Positions 18,558-27,634 are shown, counted from the stretch's first letter. The stretch: 64,000 nucleotides of DNA from Oscillospiraceae bacterium (GCA_017459865.1 JAFUCD010000007.1:18051-82050); one strand, 5' to 3'. Notes: generated by a model from the sequence alone, not told the origin. Program-made: numbers and translations.

Positions 18558-19060
18558 GTCGTGTGCTTGGATTGCTGCTGCTGATCGCCGCGACGGCAAG
18601 CTTCGGCGTGATGCGCTCCCTGGAGCTGAAACGAAAGCCGCGCGAGCTCCAGTCGATGATCGAAGCGCTGACGATTCTGAAGCATGACGTCCATTCGCGC
18701 ACGCTGCCATTGCCGGATGCGCTTGCGCATGTCGCCGGGATGAGCGATCGTGATTGCAGAGCTTTCTTTTTGTCGGTATCCGATCATCTCGCAACGACGA
18801 AACAATCCTTTTCCGAGCTCTGGCGGGACGAGCTGTCCGCGCTCGATCATCTGAGCAGGGAGGAGCTGGATACGTTATCAGATCTGGGCGTGCATCTCGG
18901 GAGGTATGACGCTTCCGCGCAGGCTGATGCGATCGATGCTTGCATTCGGATGCTGACACAGCATCGACTGCGATCTCTGGAGCAAGCGCGGCAATACGGA
19001 AAGCTTTATACCGGACTCGGTCTGACACTTGGCGCGATGCTGGCTGTGATACTGTATTAG
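18554..19060 (+). CDS. spoIIIAB: Stage III sporulation protein AB
   Basis: 168 residues with an N-terminal membrane segment (RVLGLLLLIAATASFGVMRSLEL) and the SpoIIIAB core RKPRELQSMIEALTILKHDVHSRTLPLPDAL, finishing with a hydrophobic segment YTGLGLTLGAMLAVILY. The fold is related to type II secretion GspF. The start is TTG at 18554, overlapping the spoIIIAA TGA as TTGA, with AGGTGA at 18541-18546. Confidence 0.92.
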   Translation: MSRVLGLLLLIAATASFGVMRSLELKRKPRELQSMIEALTILKHDVHSRTLPLPDALAHVAGMSDRDCRAFFLSVSDHLATTKQSFSELWRDELSALDHLSREELDTLSDLGVHLGRYDASAQADAIDACIRMLTQHRLRSLEQARQYGKLYTGLGLTLGAMLAVILY

Positions 19061-19071
19061 GAGGAAATGTC

Positions 19072-19266
19072 TTGGACGTCGAACTGATATTTAAGATCGC
19101 TGCGATCGGCATTCTGGTCGCGGTGCTGAATCTTCTGCTGTCCAGGGCCGGCAGAGACGAGCAGGCACTCATGACAACGATCGCCGGGCTGATCGTTGTG
19201 CTCATGCTTGTGCTGCAGAAGATCAGCGACTTATTTTCCCTCATCAAATCGCTGTTTGCTTTTTGA
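19072..19266 (+). CDS. spoIIIAC: Stage III sporulation protein AC
   Basis: A 64-residue protein with two membrane segments, (M)DVELIFKIAAIGILVAVLNLLLSRAGRDEQALMTTIAGLIVVLMLVLQKISDLFSLIKSLF, matching the size and pattern of SpoIIIAC. Start TTG at 19072, with AGGAGG (19059-19064) 7 nt upstream. Confidence 0.93.
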   Translation: MDVELIFKIAAIGILVAVLNLLLSRAGRDEQALMTTIAGLIVVLMLVLQKISDLFSLIKSLFAF

Positions 19267-19272
19267 CCTGTC

Positions 19273-19659
19273 ATGGAACTGCTGACGAAAGCGATCGCCG
19301 CTTGCGTGATCACGGCGATCTTTGCCTTTGGTATCAAAAAAACGGTACCGGATCTTGCCTTTGGTCTCCAGCTAATCGGTGTTGTGCTGGTGCTGCTTCT
19401 GGCGTTTCGGCTGCTCACGCCTCTGATCTCGTTTTTCAGAAACGCATCCAGCCTGTTTGGCGCTTCAGGTGTCTATGCGCAGCCGATCTTAAAGGCGGCG
19501 CTGATCGGTATCCTGACGAACATCGGCTGTGCGCTTTGCAAGGACGCCGGACAGACGGCGTCCGCATCGGCGCTGGAGCTGACCGGGACCGCGTCCATCT
19601 TTCTGGCGGCGCTACCGCTGCTGGAGCTCTTTGTCCATACGATCGGAGATTTGCTTTGA
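19273..19659 (+). CDS. spoIIIAD: Stage III sporulation protein AD
   Basis: A 128-residue polytopic membrane protein homologous to SpoIIIAC with an extra pair of membrane segments: MELLTKAIAACVITAIFAFGIKKTVPDLAFGLQLIGVVLVLLLAFRLL, then KAALIGILTNIGCALCKDAGQTASASALELTGTASIFLAALPLLELFVHTIGDLL. One of only two spoIIIA genes here, besides AA/AG/AH, that use ATG. Its stop overlaps the spoIIIAE TTG. Confidence 0.93.
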   Translation: MELLTKAIAACVITAIFAFGIKKTVPDLAFGLQLIGVVLVLLLAFRLLTPLISFFRNASSLFGASGVYAQPILKAALIGILTNIGCALCKDAGQTASASALELTGTASIFLAALPLLELFVHTIGDLL

Positions 19660-20768
19660 AACGTCTGCTGGTTTTGCTCTCTGTGTTTATCCTGCTCCTG
19701 TCGGTACAAGTCCTGGCGGTCGATTCCCCAACCGACATTCTTGAGAAGCAGAAGATCGGCTTCGGGATCGAGGATGCCGAACAGGCGATCCCGGAGGAAG
19801 CGTACGCGCTTTGGGGAGAGGTGTCCGTCGAACAGGCCATGCAGCCGCAGAATCTTTTGGACCAGCTCTGGGATGATCTGATCCTGAACACCGGATCGAT
19901 CCTGCGTGATGCGATCGAAAATGTGACCGGGATCCTGATGTTATGCTTTCTGATCGCGTTTTTGCGCGCAACGCCCATGCTGTCAACACACCAAAAGACG
20001 CTCGAGCTTATCGGCGCGATGGCGATCGCGCTGCTCGGTGCTGCACAGACAAGCGCCTGCATCCCGACCGGGAGCCGGGTCACAGCTTCGCTCACGACCT
20101 TCTCGGCGCGTGTTCTCCCGGCAATGTGCGCGGCTGCAACAGCGAGCGGCGCGGTCACCTCCGCGGGAATCAAATATACCATTGCCTCCATAGCACTGGA
20201 CCTGTTCGGCTCCTGCAGCGCACAGCTGCTGATGCCGCTGCTTTACGCTTACACGGCTGTGCTTATTACCGCGCACGTGTTCCAAAACGAGCTGCTGCTG
20301 ACGCTGCTCTCCGGCATGAAACGCGTCCTGACCCTGTTGATGATCACGGCGGCGGTGCTCTTTACGACCTTCCTCACGCTCACGGGCATTTTGAATGGTT
20401 CTGTGGATGCCGCTGCCGCTAAAGCTGCAAAGACTGCGATCTCGGCTGCGCTGCCTGTGGTTGGCGGGATCCTCTCAGATGCGGCGGAGACGCTGGTTTC
20501 CGGTGCCTCGATCCTGTGCGCGGGCGTCGGCATTTTGGGGCTTCTTTGTGTGCTTGCCGTCTGCCTGACTCCGTATCTTTCTCTGGGGATCCATTTTCTG
20601 CTGTATCAGCTTGCAGCCGGGATCTGCTCGACATTTTCTGAAAAGCGGATCAGCGGTCTGCTGAAAGGCTTTGGAGACGTTTACGGCATGATGCTCGGGA
20701 TCGTCGGAACGGTCTCGCTGATCGTGTTTGCGTCGATCATCGCGCTTATGCGCTCGACAGGGGGGTGA
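19656..20768 (+). CDS. spoIIIAE: Stage III sporulation protein AE
   Basis: A 370-residue protein with a signal-type N-terminus ((M)KRLLVLLSVFILLLSVQVLAV) and multiple membrane segments, the large membrane component of the SpoIIIA channel. Core features include VTSAGIKYTIASIALDLFGSCSAQLLMPLL and FLLYQLAAGICSTFSEKRISGLLKGFGDVYGMMLGIVGTVSLIVFASI. Start TTG at 19656 (TTGA overlap with spoIIIAD), with GGAGAT 5 nt upstream. The longer open frame back to 19263 runs inside spoIIIAD and is not coding. Confidence 0.94.
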   Translation: MKRLLVLLSVFILLLSVQVLAVDSPTDILEKQKIGFGIEDAEQAIPEEAYALWGEVSVEQAMQPQNLLDQLWDDLILNTGSILRDAIENVTGILMLCFLIAFLRATPMLSTHQKTLELIGAMAIALLGAAQTSACIPTGSRVTASLTTFSARVLPAMCAAATASGAVTSAGIKYTIASIALDLFGSCSAQLLMPLLYAYTAVLITAHVFQNELLLTLLSGMKRVLTLLMITAAVLFTTFLTLTGILNGSVDAAAAKAAKTAISAALPVVGGILSDAAETLVSGASILCAGVGILGLLCVLAVCLTPYLSLGIHFLLYQLAAGICSTFSEKRISGLLKGFGDVYGMMLGIVGTVSLIVFASIIALMRSTGG

Positions 20769-20772
20769 CGTT

Positions 20773-21258
20773 TTGCTGCAATGGCTGTTGTCGATACTCG
20801 GTGTTGCGATGCTCGCGGCGGCTGCAGAATGCCTGATCGCAGACGGCGCTGCGCGTCAAGCGCTCCGCCTCATCGCGACGATCAGTCTGATCATGGCGCT
20901 CCTGATCCCGCTGCTGCATGCGGATCTCTTCGCGTACGCCTCTGCGCTGCAGGTGCTCAAAGAGACATACACATGGGACGGCGCAGAAGCCGAGGAACAA
21001 AGCCGTGCCATGAACCGGACGCTCATAGAGTCTGAATGCGCAGCATATATTGTGGACAAGGGCGATGCATTGCATCTCCCGGTGCGAGAGGCACACGTCG
21101 GAACGCGATGGGACACGCGCGGCTTTTGGGTGCCGGATCACGCAGAGATCATTTTGCAGTCTGACGCCGGACCTTACGACGCGCTGAGCGATGCGATCAC
21201 CACAGAGCTCGGCATTCCTGCCGAAGCACAGGAATGGAGCAGATCAGATGAAGGTTGA
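20773..21258 (+). CDS. spoIIIAF: Stage III sporulation protein AF
   Basis: 161 residues: two N-terminal membrane segments (LLQWLLSILGVAMLAAAAECLIADGAARQALRLIATISLIMALLIPLL) and a soluble domain that in the family resembles ring-forming EscJ/PrgK-type domains. Start TTG at 20773, preceded by GGGGGTGA across the spoIIIAE stop. Overlaps spoIIIAG by 11 nt. Confidence 0.9.
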   Translation: MLQWLLSILGVAMLAAAAECLIADGAARQALRLIATISLIMALLIPLLHADLFAYASALQVLKETYTWDGAEAEEQSRAMNRTLIESECAAYIVDKGDALHLPVREAHVGTRWDTRGFWVPDHAEIILQSDAGPYDALSDAITTELGIPAEAQEWSRSDEG

Positions 21259-21721
21259 TGCTTTGAAAGCACTCTGGAAAAAGTATAAATATGCGCTTTG
21301 CATTCTCATGATCGGCATACTGCTTCTGGTATTTCCGGGAAACCAAAGCCACGAAGCTGCTTCGGATCCGGTTGATCCATCCGTGTCCATCCCGACGAAT
21401 GAGGAGGCGGAAGCGCGTCTTGCGGAGACCTTGCGCGAGATCCGAGGCGTCGGAGCGGTGCGGGTGCTGTTGGCGATCGAAGCGACGGAGGAGCATGTTT
21501 ATGTCAAAAATGAAGGAGAGACCGTACTTGTGAACACCGGAAGCGGCAAGCAGGAGGCGCTGGAGCGAAAGATCGTATATCCGGTCTATCAGGGTGCCGT
21601 GATCGTTTGTGAGGGAGCCGCAGACGCGGGCGTTCAAATGCAGGTGGTGGAGGCGGTGTCGCAATACACCGGCCTGCGCTCGGATCAGATATCGGTACTG
21701 CCGATGAAGCAAAACGGATAA
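21248..21721 (+). CDS. spoIIIAG: Stage III sporulation protein AG
   Basis: 157 residues: one membrane segment (YALCILMIGILLLVFPG), then a ring-building-motif domain with LAETLREIRGVGAVRVLLAIEATEEHVYVKNEG and RKIVYPVYQGAVIVCEGAADAGVQMQVVEAVSQYTGLRSDQISVLPM. SpoIIIAG forms the large ring of the feeding-tube channel. ATG at 21248 with GGAGC upstream. Confidence 0.94.
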   Translation: MKVDALKALWKKYKYALCILMIGILLLVFPGNQSHEAASDPVDPSVSIPTNEEAEARLAETLREIRGVGAVRVLLAIEATEEHVYVKNEGETVLVNTGSGKQEALERKIVYPVYQGAVIVCEGAADAGVQMQVVEAVSQYTGLRSDQISVLPMKQNG

Positions 21722-21746
21722 ACGGAATGATCGAAGGAGGCAGAAC

Positions 21747-22301
21747 ATGAAACACGCAAAACGAAACATCACCATTGCGGCGGCGCTGATCCTGGTGTGC
21801 GGCGCGGTTTATATGAATTGGTCCTATAACAACCAATTCGGAAAAAGCGATCCGGAGCGCGTGGCTGCGGAGGATGCGATGTCAGGATCGTCTGAGACAG
21901 AGTCGGAGGACGCGGTCGCCGTATCAGCTGAAACAGAACCGATATCGGATTATTTTGCCGAGGCGCGGCTAGCCCGGCAGCGCTCGCGCGACGAGGCATT
22001 GGATCTGCTGGAAAACGCCGCACAGTCAGACGGCGCGTCGCAGGAGTCGATCGACAGCGCAATGTATGCGATCTCCGCTATGGCGGATGCCTCCATGACG
22101 GAAACGCAGATCGAAAACCTGCTGCTGGCCAAAAATTACGCAGACTGCGTGGCATATATCCGCGAGGACGGCATCACGATCGCCGTCCCCGCGCCGGAAG
22201 AGGGGCTGACGCAGGATCAGGTTGCCGCCATTACGGACGTCGTGACGAGCGAGACCGCGTTTACCGCCGTTCAGCTCAAGGTCGTGGAGGTAAAAGCATA
22301 A
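21747..22301 (+). CDS. spoIIIAH: Stage III sporulation protein AH
   Basis: 184 residues: an N-terminal anchor (NITIAAALILVCGAVYMNWSYN), an acidic linker, and the conserved C-terminal region DYFAEARLARQRSRDEALDLLENAAQ ... ENLLLAKNYADCVAYIREDGITIAVPAPEEGLTQDQVAAITDVV. SpoIIIAH faces forespore SpoIIQ in the intermembrane space. GGAGG precedes the ATG. Last gene of the operon; a terminator follows. Confidence 0.95.
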   Translation: MKHAKRNITIAAALILVCGAVYMNWSYNNQFGKSDPERVAAEDAMSGSSETESEDAVAVSAETEPISDYFAEARLARQRSRDEALDLLENAAQSDGASQESIDSAMYAISAMADASMTETQIENLLLAKNYADCVAYIREDGITIAVPAPEEGLTQDQVAAITDVVTSETAFTAVQLKVVEVKA

Positions 22302-22314
22302 ATCAGACGTTTTG

Positions 22315-22345
22315 CGGGATGAGGCCGGCGGCTTCATCCCGTTTT
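22315..22345 (+). terminator. Terminator after the spoIIIA operon
   Basis: CGGGATGA (22315-22322) pairs with TCATCCCG (22334-22341), with further pairing inside, followed by TTTT (22342-22345). Confidence 0.75.
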
Positions 22346-22439
22346 CGTTGATTTTCACTCTTTCTTTTTTTTTGCATTCGTGTTACAATACATAATTAGC
22401 TAATCATGCCCATCATGCATCTTACAGGAGGAATCACAA

Positions 22440-22802
22440 ATGCCTGAAAACTATATCACCTGCCAGGACGAGCATGGCACCATCAACATCTCCGAGGATG
22501 TTGTGCTTTCCATGGTGAGATCCGTGATCAGCGAGGTGGACGGCGTTGCCGGTCTGGCCTCATCCGCGGGGACGGAGCTTGCCGAGCTGCTCGGGATCAA
22601 ATCCGCCGCAAAAGGCATCAAGGTCCAGATCGTCGACGGCGTCGTAAATGTGGACACGATCATTCAGGTCCGCTATGGCTGCAACGCGGTCGCGGTCGCC
22701 GAAGCGGTGCAGAACGTTGTCGCCAACACCGTGCAGTCCATGACCGGCATGGGAAAGCCCGTGGTGAATGTCCATATTTCGGGCGTCGCTTTCGAAAAAT
22801 GA
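22440..22802 (+). CDS. Asp23/Gls24 (YqhY-type) protein
   Basis: A 120-residue Asp23/Gls24-family protein: GTINISEDVVLSMVRSVISEVDGVAGLASS ... GIKVQIVDGVVNVDTIIQVRYGCNAVAVAEAVQNVVANTVQSMTGMGKPVVNVHISGVAFEK. Located between spoIIIAH and nusB exactly where yqhY sits in Bacilli, where it is linked to acetyl-CoA carboxylase regulation; here accB/accC are absent. AGGAGG lies upstream. A TACAAT (22384-22389) could be its -10 box but no good -35 is seen. Confidence 0.92.
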   Translation: MPENYITCQDEHGTINISEDVVLSMVRSVISEVDGVAGLASSAGTELAELLGIKSAAKGIKVQIVDGVVNVDTIIQVRYGCNAVAVAEAVQNVVANTVQSMTGMGKPVVNVHISGVAFEK

Positions 22803-22833
22803 TCTGATCACAATTCGTTCAGGAGATAACATT

Positions 22834-23325
22834 ATGACTAGAACAGCTGCCCGTGAACTCGCGGTAAGACTCTGCTTTGCTGCTCAACTCTCCGGAGAAG
22901 ATGCGGCCCAGACCGTTTCCGACTTTTTTACACCTGAATATTTCGAAACGCTCGCGGAGGAGGATCCTGTTTTTTCCGAACTGCCGGATGAGCAGCAGAT
23001 GTCGTATATCCGCAGACTGACCGGCTTGGTCTATGAGCATTTTTATGATCTGAACCGGGAGATCGAGACCTATGCGCGCGGCTGGCGTTTGGATCGCATC
23101 TCCAAGATCGCGGCTGCGATCCTTCGCTGTGCCATGTGCGAGATCCTCTATATCGAGGATGTTCCGGCAGGCGCCGCGGCGAATGAGGCGGTAGAGCTCG
23201 CAAAAAAATATGAAGAACCCGAGACCGCCGCGTTCATCAACGGCATCCTCGGCAGCTTTATTCGCGACCATCAGCCGGAGTCGGCTGATAAAGCCGATGA
23301 CGCGGCGGATGTGACGCAGGAATGA
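22834..23325 (+). CDS. nusB: Transcription antitermination factor NusB
   Basis: 163 residues with NusB features: N-terminal TARELAVRLCFAAQL, RIS-KIAAAILRCAMCEILYIEDVPAGAAANEAVELAKKYEEPETAAFINGILG. NusB with NusE binds boxA in rRNA transcripts. The ATG at 22834 follows AGGAGAT; the frame upstream overlaps the Asp23 gene and is not used. Overlaps xseA by 4 nt (ATGA). Confidence 0.95.
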   Translation: MTRTAARELAVRLCFAAQLSGEDAAQTVSDFFTPEYFETLAEEDPVFSELPDEQQMSYIRRLTGLVYEHFYDLNREIETYARGWRLDRISKIAAAILRCAMCEILYIEDVPAGAAANEAVELAKKYEEPETAAFINGILGSFIRDHQPESADKADDAADVTQE

Positions 23326-24539
23326 GCACGCAGCGCCGCTTTTTTACGGTCTCTGAGATCACGACGCACATCAAGGGGGTCCTGGAGCATGATCCGGTCC
23401 TGGACCGTGTGAGCGTAAGCGGAGAGATCTCCAATTACAAGGTTTACCCCTCGGGCCACCACTATTTTTCGCTGAAGGACGCGGAGAGCAGTCTGCGCTG
23501 TGTGATGTTTCGCAGCAGCGCGCAGCGCTTGCGGTTTCGTCCGGAAAACGGCATGAGCGTGGTCGCCTCCGGGAGCGTTGTGGTCTACCAGCGCGACGGC
23601 GCCTATCAGCTCAATTGCACTTCGCTCCTTCCCACCGGGACAGGGGATTTGTTCATGGCTTTTGAGCAGCTCAAGAACCGCCTTGCGCTGGAGGGGCTGT
23701 TTGACGCGGACCACAAAAAACCGATCCCGCGCTATCCAGCCAGGATCGCTGTGATCACTTCCTCTGCCGGCGCCGCCGTACGGGATATTCTGCGGATCCT
23801 GAAGGCGCGCTGGCCCTCCAGCGAGGTCCTGCTGCTGCCTGTGCGCGTGCAGGGCTTCGAAGCTCCGGCGGAGATCGCCGGAGCGATTCGATATGCCAAT
23901 CAATGGAGGCTGGCGGATCTGATCATCACGGGACGTGGCGGCGGCTCTATGGAGGATCTTTGGGCATTCAATGATGAGGGCGTCGCGCGCGCGATCTACG
24001 CGTCACAGATCCCGGTGATCTCAGCGGTCGGACATGAACCGGACTTCACGATCTCAGATTTTGTTGCGGATCTGCGCGCTGCCACGCCGTCAAACGCAGC
24101 GGAGCTTGCTGTCCCGGATCAAAATGAGCTCCGCAGCGCTCTGGAGGATCGCAGAGCGCATCTGACACATTCGATGCAGCAGCTTCTGCAGCAGCATAAG
24201 GCGCTTTTGCACTCCTATGCGCAGCGGCGCGTTCTGACCGATCCCGCCGATTATGTTGCCATGAAACGGATGGATCTGGATCGTGTTCAAAAAGACCTGA
24301 TCCATGCTGCGGCGGGACAGGTACAGCTGCACCGCAGCGAAATTGCAAGACAGGCCGCTGCACTCGATGCGCTCAGTCCGCTGAAGGTTTTGTCGCGCGG
24401 CTATGCAGCGGCGTTTGACGCTTCCGGCGCTGCGCTTCGGTCTATTGCGGATGTGCAGCCGGAGGATCGGATCCGTGTGCGTTTATCAGACGGATCGCTT
24501 GCCTGCACGGTCGATAGCAAGGAGGAACAACATGGATGA
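23322..24539 (+). CDS. xseA: Exodeoxyribonuclease VII large subunit XseA
   Basis: A 405-residue protein: N-terminal OB fold (VSVSGEISNYKVYPSGHHYFSLKDAESSLRCVMFRSSAQRLRFRPENGM) and a catalytic domain with PRYPARIAVITSSAGAAVRDIL, TGRGGGSMEDLWAFNDEGVARAIYASQIPVISAVGHEPDFTISDFVADLRAATPSNAAEL, then a helical coiled coil. Degrades single-stranded DNA with XseB. Overlaps nusB and xseB at its two ends. Confidence 0.97.
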   Translation: MSTQRRFFTVSEITTHIKGVLEHDPVLDRVSVSGEISNYKVYPSGHHYFSLKDAESSLRCVMFRSSAQRLRFRPENGMSVVASGSVVVYQRDGAYQLNCTSLLPTGTGDLFMAFEQLKNRLALEGLFDADHKKPIPRYPARIAVITSSAGAAVRDILRILKARWPSSEVLLLPVRVQGFEAPAEIAGAIRYANQWRLADLIITGRGGGSMEDLWAFNDEGVARAIYASQIPVISAVGHEPDFTISDFVADLRAATPSNAAELAVPDQNELRSALEDRRAHLTHSMQQLLQQHKALLHSYAQRRVLTDPADYVAMKRMDLDRVQKDLIHAAAGQVQLHRSEIARQAAALDALSPLKVLSRGYAAAFDASGAALRSIADVQPEDRIRVRLSDGSLACTVDSKEEQHG

Positions 24540-24774
24540 GTCCAATCTGACATTTGAAGCTGCCATGCAGCGACTCGACGCGATCGTTCGCATGCTCGAG
24601 CAGGGAAACGCTCCGCTTGATGCGTCTCTCAGCCTGTTTGAAGAAGGGGCAGCCCTGCTCAAGCTCTGCAACGGTATGCTGGACGCCGCCGAGCAAAAGG
24701 TCACTCTGCTGCAAAAGGGACCGGACGGCGCTCCTGTCGGCACGCCGTTTGTCTCTGAGGACACCGCGGAATAA
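24532..24774 (+). CDS. xseB: Exodeoxyribonuclease VII small subunit XseB
   Basis: 80 residues; the helical hairpin LTFEAAMQRLDAIVRMLEQGNAPLDASLSLFEEGAALLKLCNGMLDAAEQKV is diagnostic. ATG at 24532, overlapping xseA by 8 nt, with AAGGAGGAA upstream. Confidence 0.95.
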   Translation: MDESNLTFEAAMQRLDAIVRMLEQGNAPLDASLSLFEEGAALLKLCNGMLDAAEQKVTLLQKGPDGAPVGTPFVSEDTAE

Positions 24775-24795
24775 AGATCAGGACGGGAAACGAAC

Positions 24796-25677
24796 ATGCA
24801 TGATTTTCAAAACGAATACAACGCGTTGAAGCAGCGCGTCGATCAGGCGCTTGCTGCGTCCTTTGATATCCCGGACGCGCCGCATCATGTGCTTCTGGAA
24901 GCCATGCGCTACAGCCTCAACGCCGGCGGCAAACGTCTGCGTCCGGTTTTGGTCCTTGCGTTCTGCCGCGCCTGCGGCGGAGACGTCGAACAGGCGCTTC
25001 CGGTCGCCTGCGCGATCGAGATGGTCCACACCTATTCTCTGATCCATGATGACCTGCCGTGTATGGACAACGATGATCTGCGCCGCGGAAAGCCCACGAA
25101 TCATATCATCTACGGCGAATGCACTGCCACGCTTGCCGGTGACGCGCTTCAGGCGGAGGCGTTTCGAACAATTCTTTCAGCACCGCTCCCGTCTGAGGTT
25201 CGGGCAGAGTGCGCGCGGCTGCTCTCTGAAGCCGCCGGGATCGAGGGCATCTGCGGCGGACAGCAGCTGGACATGGAGGGCGAGGGAAAGCCGCTCACGC
25301 GTGAGGAGCTCCTGCAGATCCACAAGCGAAAGACCGCATCCATGCTGGTTGCCGCATGCCGGATGGGCATTGCCTGCGGACAGGGAAGCGAAGAACAGAT
25401 CGATGCCGCCAATCGTTATGCCGAAGCGCTGGGTCTGGCATTCCAGATCCGCGACGACATGCTCGACCAGATCAGCACCGAGGCCGAGCTCGGAAAGCCC
25501 ATCGGCTCTGATGCGCAGGAGCAGAAGACCACCTTCATGTCGCTCTATGGGCTGGAGCAATGTGAACGCGAGGTCCACGCCCTTACCGAAGCCGCGGTCA
25601 AAGCTGTGGAAGGCCGATTTGAGAACGCCGTTTTTCTGCAGACGCTTGCCCGGTCCATGGAGAACAGAAGAAGCTGA
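24796..25677 (+). CDS. ispA: Polyprenyl (farnesyl) diphosphate synthase
   Basis: 293 residues. First aspartate-rich motif in LIHDDLPCMDNDDLRRG, second in FQIRDDMLDQISTEAELGKPIGSDAQEQKTTF. Two residues between the first DD and D (DDLPCMD) together with the upstream YSLIHD are usual for bacterial short-chain synthases making farnesyl or geranylgeranyl diphosphate. Lies between xseB and dxs as in many Clostridia, so it probably supplies undecaprenol and quinone precursors. Confidence 0.93.
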   Translation: MHDFQNEYNALKQRVDQALAASFDIPDAPHHVLLEAMRYSLNAGGKRLRPVLVLAFCRACGGDVEQALPVACAIEMVHTYSLIHDDLPCMDNDDLRRGKPTNHIIYGECTATLAGDALQAEAFRTILSAPLPSEVRAECARLLSEAAGIEGICGGQQLDMEGEGKPLTREELLQIHKRKTASMLVAACRMGIACGQGSEEQIDAANRYAEALGLAFQIRDDMLDQISTEAELGKPIGSDAQEQKTTFMSLYGLEQCEREVHALTEAAVKAVEGRFENAVFLQTLARSMENRRS

Positions 25678-25698
25678 TTCTCTTGTGAAAATGCATAA

Positions 25699-25734
25699 AA
25701 TGCCGCCATTCTATTGTAATGCGCGGCATTTTTT
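25699..25734 (+). terminator. Terminator after ispA
   Basis: AATGCCGC (25699-25706) pairs with GCGGCATT (25723-25730), followed by a T6 run. A TATAAT at 25742-25747 just downstream may be the dxs -10 box, though no good -35 is seen. Confidence 0.75.
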
Positions 25735-25780
25735 GATATAGTATAATCGCGTTTTTTTAAATGAACGAGAGGTAATTAAC

Positions 25781-27634
25781 TTGTATTTGTTAGATCAAAT
25801 CCATTCTCCGGAGGATGTGCAAAAGCTTCCTGCGGAGCAGCTCTCGCAGCTTTGCGAGGAGATCCGCGCCTTTCTGGTGGAAAATGTTTCGAAAACCGGC
25901 GGGCATTTGGCCTCCAACCTCGGCGCGGTAGAGCTTACAGTCGCGATCCATCGCGTTTATCATACGGAGCGTGATCGACTCCTGTTCGACGTCGGTCACC
26001 AGAGCTATGTCCACAAGCTGCTGACCGGGCGAAAGGATGATTTCAAGACGCTGCGCCAATATGGCGGGATGGCGGGTTTTCCGAAGCCTGCCGAGAGCGT
26101 GCACGACGCGTTCGTCGCCGGACACGCCTCCACCTCGATCTCCGTCGCACTCGGCATGGCGCGCGCCCGCACGATCACAAAAGCGGATTATGACGTCGTC
26201 GCTTTGATCGGCGACGGCGCGCTGACCGGCGGACTGGCGTATGAGGGCCTTTCTGACGCGGGACAGAGCGGGGAGCCGCTCGTGATCATTCTCAACGATA
26301 ATGGAATGTCCATCCACAAAAATGTCGGCGGCATTGCGACGCTTCTGTCCAAGCAGCGTGTCATGCCCTCGTATCTGCGCTTCAAGCAGGCTTACCGGGA
26401 CACCGTCGGACATATCAAGCCGCTCTATAACGCGCTGCACCACGTAAAGGAGAGCCTGAAGGAGACGGTCCTGCCGGACAACATCTTTGATGATATGGGC
26501 TTTTATTATATTGGCCCTGTCGACGGACACGATGAGCAGGAGGTCGAGCGCGTTCTGCGGTGGGCGCGCGATCTGCGTCAGCCCGTATTGCTCCATGTGA
26601 TCACAAAAAAGGGCAAGGGCATCCGCTATACGGAAGCCCATCCCGAGCGTTATCATGGCGTGGGCACGTTCGATCCGCTGACGGGAAAGCTGCCCGCGGC
26701 AAAACGCACATTCTCCGACGCCTTCGGCGACGCGATGCTGGAGCTTGCTCAGGCGGATCCGAATCTCGTTGCCATGACTGCGGCAATGGCAAGCGGGACC
26801 GGGCTGGAGACCTTTTCGCAGCGGTTCCCGGAGCGCTTTTTCGATGTCGGTATCGCAGAAGGGCATGCCGTCACGATGTCGGCTGCCATGGCAAAGCAGG
26901 GGCTTCGTCCGGTTTTTGCTGTCTATTCGAGCTTCCTGCAGCGCAGCTATGACATGCTGCTTCATGATGTGGCGCTGCAGTCGCTGCATGTGGTCCTCGG
27001 GATCGATCGCGGCGGGATCGTCGGCAATGACGGCGATACGCACAACGGCTGCTTTGACGTGAGTTATCTCAGCTCTGTGCCGGGCATGACCTTATATTGT
27101 CCGTCGAACTACGCTGAGCTTCGGCAAATGCTTCGCCTTGCCGTATATGACACCGCCGGACCGGCTGCGGTCCGTTATCCTCGCGGTGGGGAAGGCGCAT
27201 ATCAGGAGCTGCACACCGATCCTGTGACCGAGCTTCGTCATGGATCGGATGTCACGATCGTGACCTATGGCATTTTGATCAATGAAGCGCTTGCCGCCGC
27301 GGATCGGCTTGCGGAAGCCGGGATCTCTGCTTCGGTCCTGAAGCTCGGGCGCGTGCTGCCGTTGGATACCGAGGCCGTGCTGGCGTCTCTCCGGGAGACC
27401 GGACGCCTGATCACGGTTGAAGATGTTTGCGCCGATGACTGCGTCGGACAGAAGCTCCTCGCCGCCTGTGCACGGGAGGGGGTTGCCCTTCGAGCCTCCC
27501 GACTTCTGAATCTCGGCTCCGGCATCGTTCCGCACGGCTCTGTCGGGATCCTGATGGAAAAATATGCGCTGGACAGCCGCGGCATCACAGAGGCTGCGCT
27601 CGCATTGTGTGCCGGGGACGGTGACAACGCATGA
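25781..27634 (+). CDS. dxs: 1-deoxy-D-xylulose-5-phosphate synthase Dxs
   Basis: The 617-residue thiamine-diphosphate enzyme of the MEP isoprenoid pathway. Motifs: SKTGGHLASNLGAVELTVAIHRVY, DVGHQSYVHKLLTGR, the TPP motif GDGALTGGLAYEGLSDAGQSGEPLVIILNDNGMSI, FDVGIAEGHAVTMSAAMA, and C-terminal transketolase domain. Start TTG at 25781, with AGAGGT 7 nt upstream. Overlaps tlyA by 4 nt. Confidence 0.97.
   Translation: MYLLDQIHSPEDVQKLPAEQLSQLCEEIRAFLVENVSKTGGHLASNLGAVELTVAIHRVYHTERDRLLFDVGHQSYVHKLLTGRKDDFKTLRQYGGMAGFPKPAESVHDAFVAGHASTSISVALGMARARTITKADYDVVALIGDGALTGGLAYEGLSDAGQSGEPLVIILNDNGMSIHKNVGGIATLLSKQRVMPSYLRFKQAYRDTVGHIKPLYNALHHVKESLKETVLPDNIFDDMGFYYIGPVDGHDEQEVERVLRWARDLRQPVLLHVITKKGKGIRYTEAHPERYHGVGTFDPLTGKLPAAKRTFSDAFGDAMLELAQADPNLVAMTAAMASGTGLETFSQRFPERFFDVGIAEGHAVTMSAAMAKQGLRPVFAVYSSFLQRSYDMLLHDVALQSLHVVLGIDRGGIVGNDGDTHNGCFDVSYLSSVPGMTLYCPSNYAELRQMLRLAVYDTAGPAAVRYPRGGEGAYQELHTDPVTELRHGSDVTIVTYGILINEALAAADRLAEAGISASVLKLGRVLPLDTEAVLASLRETGRLITVEDVCADDCVGQKLLAACAREGVALRASRLLNLGSGIVPHGSVGILMEKYALDSRGITEAALALCAGDGDNA

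Noticed and set aside
19263..20768. 501-codon version of spoIIIAE starting at 19263
   Set aside because: The first 390 nt overlap spoIIIAD in another frame; the real start is TTG at 19656 with a ribosome-binding site and signal-type N-terminus.
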